A stretch of 64,000 bases of DNA from Aequorivita vladivostokensis (lineage in GTDB: Bacteria; Bacteroidota; Bacteroidia; Flavobacteriales; Flavobacteriaceae). A program made the translations under genes and the position numbers. Under the pieces are notes generated by a model. That model did no database searches, had not been told where the DNA came from, and saw nothing but the letters and a program-made list of their open reading frames with translations. The DNA lies in NCBI RefSeq assembly GCF_000952855.1, contig NZ_JSVU01000008.1, positions 113,007 to 177,006 of the forward strand, in the 5' to 3' direction. Shown here piece by piece: positions 59,471-64,000 of the stretch; positions within the stretch are counted from its first letter, which is position 1, and each line of letters starts with the position of its first letter.

Positions 59471-59926
59471 ATGGATACCGTTGAAAAAATTTCAAAAAAA
59501 GTAAATGCCCTTATCGAAAAAAACAACGATGCCTATCAGGGTTTTAAAAAAGCCGCGGAGAATGTTGACAGTTTCCATTTGCGCGATTTTATGATGGATG
59601 AAGCTACCCAGCGCCAAGAATTTGCCGCCCGCCTTTCACGGGCACTACGCACCTATAATCCCGACTTTGATCCAGATACCGATGGGAGCTTTACAGGCTC
59701 GATGCACCGGGCGTGGATTGATATTAAGGCAGCCTTGTCCATGGATAACGATGAATCTGTGCTAGAGGAATGTATTCGGGGCGAGAAAGCTAGCGTAGAT
59801 GAGTATGAGGATTTTCTAGAGGACTACCCCTCCCTCCACTCAGATATATCCGGGGCGATAAGGGACCAGCTTAGCCATATAAAACAAGTTTTGGATCGCG
59901 TAAAGACCTTGGAGGATCTACATTGA
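59471..59926 (+). CDS. PA2169/DUF2383 family four-helix-bundle protein
   Basis: This 151-residue helical protein of the DUF2383 family contains NDAYQGFKKAAENVDSFHLRDF, ATQRQEFAARLSRALRT, HRAWIDIKAALSMDNDESVLEECIRGEKA and DYPSLHSDISGAIRDQLSHIKQVLD: paired helices with conserved His/Glu that in this family resemble ferritin-like bundles. The role is unknown, linked to stress. A TATCTTTA promoter-like box lies 30 bp upstream. Confidence 0.87.
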   Translation: MDTVEKISKKVNALIEKNNDAYQGFKKAAENVDSFHLRDFMMDEATQRQEFAARLSRALRTYNPDFDPDTDGSFTGSMHRAWIDIKAALSMDNDESVLEECIRGEKASVDEYEDFLEDYPSLHSDISGAIRDQLSHIKQVLDRVKTLEDLH

Positions 59927-60094
59927 ATAAGTTTGACTCCCCATTGTAGTGGCCAGCTGCCAAAGGGTAGCCCATGTTTTTAAAACAGCAAGAACTGCTC
60001 AATTATTCGTGATTGCTAAATTCAAAACCTTTGGCGGCGTAGGCCATACGCGCGGTTCTTATTTCTAATAATGCAAACTTATTTTTAAAAAAGG

Positions 60095-60150
60095 AAGGTG
60101 TAGAGGTGTAAGTGTGGATTAAGCCTGCGCCCAGGGGTTTGCTACACCTT
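60095..60150. terminator. Long-loop hairpin between DUF2383 and the membrane protein
   Basis: AAGGTGTAG (60095-60103) pairs with CTACACCTT (60142-60150), with an A run before and a T run after. It could terminate the minus-strand gene ending at 60157. The loop is long (38 nt). Confidence 0.5.
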
Positions 60151-60156
60151 TTTTAA

Positions 60157-60681
60157 CTACTTATCATTATCTACTAGATAATCCTTCTTTTTAAAACCCA
60201 AAATGTTTATAATATTCCGGAAGGTAGTAAACAACATCAAAATTACCGTGACCATAAACCCACTTAACAGAGACGAAAAAAACAGCGTTGCCCAATAGAT
60301 ATAGGCAAACCACGAAGTGGGAAGATTTTCCGATTCGGTAATGGGGATATTAAAGAATTGAAACAGCAGTAAGGCTCCGATAAAAAGTAGTGTGTCAAAC
60401 TTGGCAATATTGAGTACTTGATAATAATGGACCTTTTTTATCTTGGATTCTACGCCACTGCTTATTCCCAACAGGGTCAATAACAGCGCCAAGATTGTTG
60501 CCGACCCCAAGACGATGGTATTGCAGAGCATACTAATGCCCGAGAGGGAAGTATCAATAAGTACTTTTGCCTCATAACCAGAGAGATTTCCCAGCAAGAA
60601 TGCTCCCAGCCCCATAAAAAGAAAGGTGGCTACTCCGCCGTAAATCGACCTTTTGTTTTGCGAAATAAAGTCCAATTGCAT
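60157..60681 (-). CDS. Uncharacterised four-helix membrane protein
   Basis: This 174-residue protein has four membrane segments (GGVATFLFMGLGAFLLGN, LGSATILALLLTLLGI, FDTLLFIGALLLFQFF, YIYWATLFFSSLLSGFMVTVILMLF) with a short loop of Ser/Glu residues between the first two. No family is recognised. It ends in an Asp/Lys-rich tail and lies between the DUF2383 and catalase genes, on the minus strand. Confidence 0.75.
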   Translation of the reverse strand: MQLDFISQNKRSIYGGVATFLFMGLGAFLLGNLSGYEAKVLIDTSLSGISMLCNTIVLGSATILALLLTLLGISSGVESKIKKVHYYQVLNIAKFDTLLFIGALLLFQFFNIPITESENLPTSWFAYIYWATLFFSSLLSGFMVTVILMLFTTFRNIINILGFKKKDYLVDNDK

Positions 60682-60723
60682 ACTTACCGCAACAAATTAC
60701 ATCTTAAACTTAAAGAATCAAGG

Positions 60724-60766
60724 TATGGGTTTCCAAATTCCGGGGAATTTGCACTGGAAACCCATC
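60724..60766. terminator. Hairpin after the catalase gene
   Basis: ATGGGTTTCC (60725-60734) pairs with GGAAACCCAT (60756-60765); the loop contains AATTCCGGGGAATTT, itself partly palindromic. It is 12 bp after the catalase stop on the minus strand; no strong T run follows. Confidence 0.6.
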
Positions 60767-60777
60767 CCATTTTCCAT

Positions 60778-62919
60778 TTAAACGGGAATGTCCTTCACTT
60801 TATCCTCCCGTGCCCAATTTCTATGGTGGGCAACTGCTTTTTTAAATTCTGCAGGCTTGCCATTGATAAATATTGCTGTATCATTTTTATGGTCCATCAC
60901 AAAAGTTTCTTTTAATAATCGCTCTGCTTCCCCATCAGCTGCAATGGCCTTACAATGTTTTAAACCCTCGTTAATAAATTTAATATATTTCCCCTCTTTT
61001 AGGAGCGCCTTAATGCTCTTTTCGCCCCCGGGGATATAGATAGCATCAAACAGTACACTTTCAGTAGTCATGATAGCAGCATCTACTGGATGCTCCATGT
61101 TTTCATCACACTTAATATTGCCCCCATGCGGAGCTACGATCTTTAACTGTGCTCCATCTTGCCCGAATACGCTTTTTATGGCCTTAAAATTTTTCATGGA
61201 AAATCCATTGGCTGCCAGCACCGCAATTTGCCTACTGGCTACCGTATCAAACTTCGTATTGGCCTGGCTCAAGGCCGGAGATTGGTCCAGATAATTCTTT
61301 TTTGGCGCCGGTTCAAAGCGGCCATCAGTAACATCGGCTCCAATGGCTTGATTTATAGGTTTATTTACAGTTTTTGGCACCTTTAATCCCAATTTGTCCG
61401 CTACTTTTTTGGACAGCGGACCATCAATTTGGGCAATTAGGTAAAGCATGCGTTCCTGTATATGTGGATGCGTGCATTTTCCCAATTCGAAACTGTATGC
61501 ATCGGCCACATGGTTTTGTTCACTTTTGGAAAGACTCCTATAAAAAAGAGCGGGCTGGGAATAATAATCGGTAAAACTTTTGCTTCTCGATCTTATTTTT
61601 TTGGCATCGATTTTTTCCTCATAATGTTCAAAAGCGCCATCGGCAATTTTTGTAAGATGGGGGCAACCACCCCCCAAAGTATTGGGGAAATATGCGGTTT
61701 GGCCCTTTGGAATAGCCATTTGCATATGGGCATCGCGCTGGTTATTGTGGGTTTCAACTATGGGCCTATTGATTGGGATTTGGTGAAAATTAGGACTTCC
61801 AAGGCGCGACAACTGGGTATCGCGGTAGGAAAATAATCGGCCCTGCAATAACGGATCGTTAGTAAAATCGATTCCGGGGACAATATGGCCAGGTAAAAAG
61901 GCCACCTGTTCTGTTTCCGCAAAAAAGTTTTCTGGGTTTTTATTTAGGGTCATTTTCCCTATTATTTGCACTGCTACCATTTCTTCAGGTATCAGTTTGG
62001 TTGGGTCCAAAAGATCAAACTCAAATTTGTGCTCATCCTTTTCTGGAACTATCTGCACCCCCAGTTCCCATTCCGGATATTGGCCTGCTTCAATGGCATC
62101 CCAAAGGTCCCTTCTATGGAAATCGGAATCGGCACCACTTATTTTTACTGCTTCGTCCCAGGTAACCGAATGCACTCCCAAAAGCGGTTTCCAATGGAAT
62201 TTCACAAAATGGGCCTCCCCCTTGTCGTTTATAAGGCGGAATGTATGGATCCCAAACCCTTCCATCATTCTATAACTACGTGGAATGGCCCTATCACTCA
62301 TAAGCCAAATTTGATTGTGGAGGGTCTCGGGCGTTAGGGAAACAAAATCGTAAAAAGTATCATGGGCCGAAGCCGCTTGTGGGATTTCCCTATTGGGTTC
62401 CGGTTTTACCGAATGGACGAGATCGGGAAATTTCATGGCATCCTGTATAAAAAAAATGGGCATATTGTTTCCCACCAAATCCCAAGTGCCCTCCTCGGTA
62501 TAAAATTTAACAGCAAACCCGCGGACATCCCTCGCCAAATCGGTTGAACCTTTATTGCCCGCCACCGTGGAAAAGCGCACAAATACCGGAGTCTTTCTCT
62601 TGGTATCGTTAAAAATTCCCGCCTTGCTATATTGGGGAATAGGTTCATAAAGTTCAAAAAATCCGTGCGCCCCACTCCCGCGGGCGTGGACAATACGTTC
62701 CGGAATACGTTCGTGATCAAAATTGGTAATTTTCTCCCGCAGTAAAAAATCTTCCAATAAAGTGGAACCTCGTTCGCCCGCCTTAAGACTATTGTTGGTG
62801 TCATTGACTAACAACCCTTGATTCGTAGTAAGTGGTTTTTCTTGGTAATCCTTAACGACCTTGGTCAATTGGTCCACTTTTTTGCTATTCCCCTGTTTAT
62901 TTTTCGGTTTATTTTTCAT
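60778..62919 (-). CDS. katE: Large-subunit catalase (HPII/KatE type)
   Basis: This 713-residue heme catalase breaks down hydrogen peroxide. The distal His/Asn region is VHARGSGAHGFFELY and GNNMPIFF, and the proximal heme tyrosine region is RLFSYRDTQLSRLGSPNF. The last 150 residues (IAVLAANGFSMKNFKAIKS and the end) are the flavodoxin/DJ-1-like extension that marks the large-subunit class. The ATG ends at 62919 (MKNKPKNKQGN); an earlier ATG at 62952 adds an unlikely leader. It is alone, beside stress genes. Confidence 0.93.
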   Translation of the reverse strand: MKNKPKNKQGNSKKVDQLTKVVKDYQEKPLTTNQGLLVNDTNNSLKAGERGSTLLEDFLLREKITNFDHERIPERIVHARGSGAHGFFELYEPIPQYSKAGIFNDTKRKTPVFVRFSTVAGNKGSTDLARDVRGFAVKFYTEEGTWDLVGNNMPIFFIQDAMKFPDLVHSVKPEPNREIPQAASAHDTFYDFVSLTPETLHNQIWLMSDRAIPRSYRMMEGFGIHTFRLINDKGEAHFVKFHWKPLLGVHSVTWDEAVKISGADSDFHRRDLWDAIEAGQYPEWELGVQIVPEKDEHKFEFDLLDPTKLIPEEMVAVQIIGKMTLNKNPENFFAETEQVAFLPGHIVPGIDFTNDPLLQGRLFSYRDTQLSRLGSPNFHQIPINRPIVETHNNQRDAHMQMAIPKGQTAYFPNTLGGGCPHLTKIADGAFEHYEEKIDAKKIRSRSKSFTDYYSQPALFYRSLSKSEQNHVADAYSFELGKCTHPHIQERMLYLIAQIDGPLSKKVADKLGLKVPKTVNKPINQAIGADVTDGRFEPAPKKNYLDQSPALSQANTKFDTVASRQIAVLAANGFSMKNFKAIKSVFGQDGAQLKIVAPHGGNIKCDENMEHPVDAAIMTTESVLFDAIYIPGGEKSIKALLKEGKYIKFINEGLKHCKAIAADGEAERLLKETFVMDHKNDTAIFINGKPAEFKKAVAHHRNWAREDKVKDIPV

Positions 62920-63724
62920 AAAAAATGTGTTGTGTTGAAAATTGAAGATCACTAAGTTAAGAAGATTAGATATTGTGGATAGGTTTTATTATGTTAAAAA
63001 TTAATTCATTTAAAATTGATATCCTCTAGTATAGCCCAAAAGAAGAAACTGAGCTTTGAGAGCTGTGCGTTAAAAAGCGACCGGGTTTTTCTTAATCCGT
63101 TATTTACTATGGGTTTTGCATTAAAAAAAATGGCTATAAGGATATAAATTACATACCTAAGTAGGTAATTTTGACATAGTTAGTCCGTTTAAATTATATA
63201 AAAAAGGAGGTAATATGATAAAGTAAATTTTAATGGAACACTTAAAATATAAGTGCTCGTATTGTTTAAAAAAGCTTTGTAAAGCACAGTTTATTTTAAA
63301 GTATAAATCGAATTAGCCATAAAGAGGCTGTCTAAAAAGTAATTATTGATTTCTGTTCGAGTAGTCAAGAACGTACAGTTTGTGACTTTCTATTTGGTCT
63401 TACCTGCGCTCGACCTGCCAAATCAATAGGTTTTTTACTTTTCAGGCAGCCTCTTTTGGTTCACCATTTTCTTCTCGGCATTTTAATAGGAAAGGGTACT
63501 ATTTTACAGGCCATATCTATGGTGGGTGCAGTGTTTTAACGGACTACGGTTTAATCGATATAACATACCACATAGGCTTTTTCAAATTTATTATGGCTCC
63601 AACGATTATTTCATTAGCGGAAAAATTTAACTCATTTCCCCTCACGCTGTTAAAATTATTTTAAGGTTGTTTTGTATTGTCAACATTCAAACTAAATTTA
63701 TGCTAAACCAAAAAAAATATAAGC
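62920..63724. other. Long spacer with a MITE-like element
   Basis: About 800 bp, very A+T-rich, without a supported gene. It holds the inverted-repeat element at 63321-63457. A TTTG (63671-63674) and TAAATTTA (63693-63700) pair precedes the DUF892 start at 63725 and could be its promoter. Confidence 0.55.
63321..63457. mobile_element. 137-bp MITE-like element with 22-bp inverted ends
   Basis: AAAGAGGCTGTCTAAAAAGTAA (63321-63342, with the first 20 bases being AAAGAGGCTGTCTAAAAAGT) is matched at 20 of 22 positions by the reverse complement of 63436-63457. GAGGCTGTCT ends are typical of insertion sequences in this phylum. The interior has no open frame. No clear target duplication was found. 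Confidence 0.6.
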
Positions 63725-64000
63725 ATGAAAAATTTAGAAGAACTTTTTGAACATCAGCTAAAGGATTTATATAGCGCTGAAGATCAATTGACAAAAGCTT
63801 TGCCTAAAATGGTGAAGAATGCCCACAACTCGAAGTTGAAAAAGGCTTTTGAGGACCATTTGGAGGAAACTAAGGAACACAAGGCCCGACTGGAGGAAAT
63901 CTGTGACGAATTGGATATAGATCCAAAAGGGGAAACCTGTAAGGCCATGAAAGGTTTAATCAAGGAAGCCGAAGACTTTCTTGATGAGGTAAAGGATCCT
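63725..64000 (+). CDS. DUF892 (YciE/YciF) ferritin-like protein, C-terminus outside the window
   Basis: ATG 63725 opens a frame that runs off the right edge. MKNLEELFEHQLKDLYSAE, DQLTKALPKMVKNAHNSKLK and HLEETKEHKARLEEI are the first helices of the DUF892 family, stress-induced ferritin-like proteins in which His/Glu pairs bind metals. The 92 residues seen are about half of the usual length. It fits with the DUF2383 and catalase genes as an oxidative-stress group. Cut by the window end, not broken. Confidence 0.87.
   Translation, partial: MKNLEELFEHQLKDLYSAEDQLTKALPKMVKNAHNSKLKKAFEDHLEETKEHKARLEEICDELDIDPKGETCKAMKGLIKEAEDFLDEVKDP

Noticed and set aside
63321..63457. tRNA or terminator explanation for the inverted repeat near 63.4 kb
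   Set aside because: No cloverleaf features or CCA-type end, and the arms are too far apart (93 bp) for a terminator.

Overview
The window looks like a chromosomal segment of a gliding bacterium of the Flavobacteriaceae (phylum Bacteroidota). The reasons are the gliding lipoprotein GldJ, three secreted proteins with type IX secretion (T9SS) C-terminal sorting domains, promoter boxes matching the Bacteroidota TTG-N19/20-TAnnTTTG pattern, several TTG starts, a low to moderate G+C content and many tiny lipoproteins. I cannot name a genus. I see no rRNA, tRNA, CRISPR array, integrase or intact transposase.

Layout. 0-5.4 kb: a DNA-repair pair (TIGR03915 and a radical SAM TIGR03916 protein) divergent from a LexA-like XRE-S24 repressor, four small SCRE-type lipoproteins and waaA. 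5.4-18.5 kb: a sugar aminotransferase and galE, then an accessory stretch of secreted proteins, heptamer repeats, a one-gene cassette flanked by inverted repeats, an XRE regulator behind a 21-bp phased repeat array, a large T9SS protein and a DUF4407 protein. 18.5-23.4 kb: a kinase-M23 peptidase-aminotransferase fusion, an AI-2E family membrane protein and an NTF2-like protein. 23.4-28.3 kb: a photoreactivation operon (YdjM-like protein, a 48-residue DUF2256 protein, cryptochrome DASH, FeS photolyase). 28.5-38.9 kb: a membrane-anchored MutS-like ATPase, HemW, a GluR0-like potassium channel, RuvC and a flippase-like/glycosyltransferase pair. 39-46 kb: a BlaR1/BlaI pair with twin operators, a nitroreductase, a double glycosyltransferase, a lipoprotein with a 12-unit DDGYY repeat and gldJ. 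46.5-48.1 kb: a compact four-gene cassette of unknown function. 48.9-64 kb: a stress-flavoured region with DUF1328, two-component proteins, DUF421, a YqcI/YcgG heme protein, a broken mgtC, DUF1989, a UvrC-like/UvrD-like divergent pair, a DUF2383 protein, a large catalase and a DUF892 ferritin-like protein cut by the window end.

The strongest unexplained signal is regulatory. A 15-bp palindrome, TTGGA-N5-TCCAA, occurs four times between the XRE-S24 repressor and the TIGR03916/TIGR03915 pair. Two further copies lie 55 kb away, between the UvrC-like nuclease and the UvrD-like helicase; one of these shares an 11-bp core with a copy at the first locus. The repressor keeps the Ala-Gly cleavage site and the Ser/Lys dyad of LexA. 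Together this suggests an SOS-like regulon in which the repressor controls itself, a radical SAM DNA-repair pair and a GIY-YIG nuclease/helicase pair.
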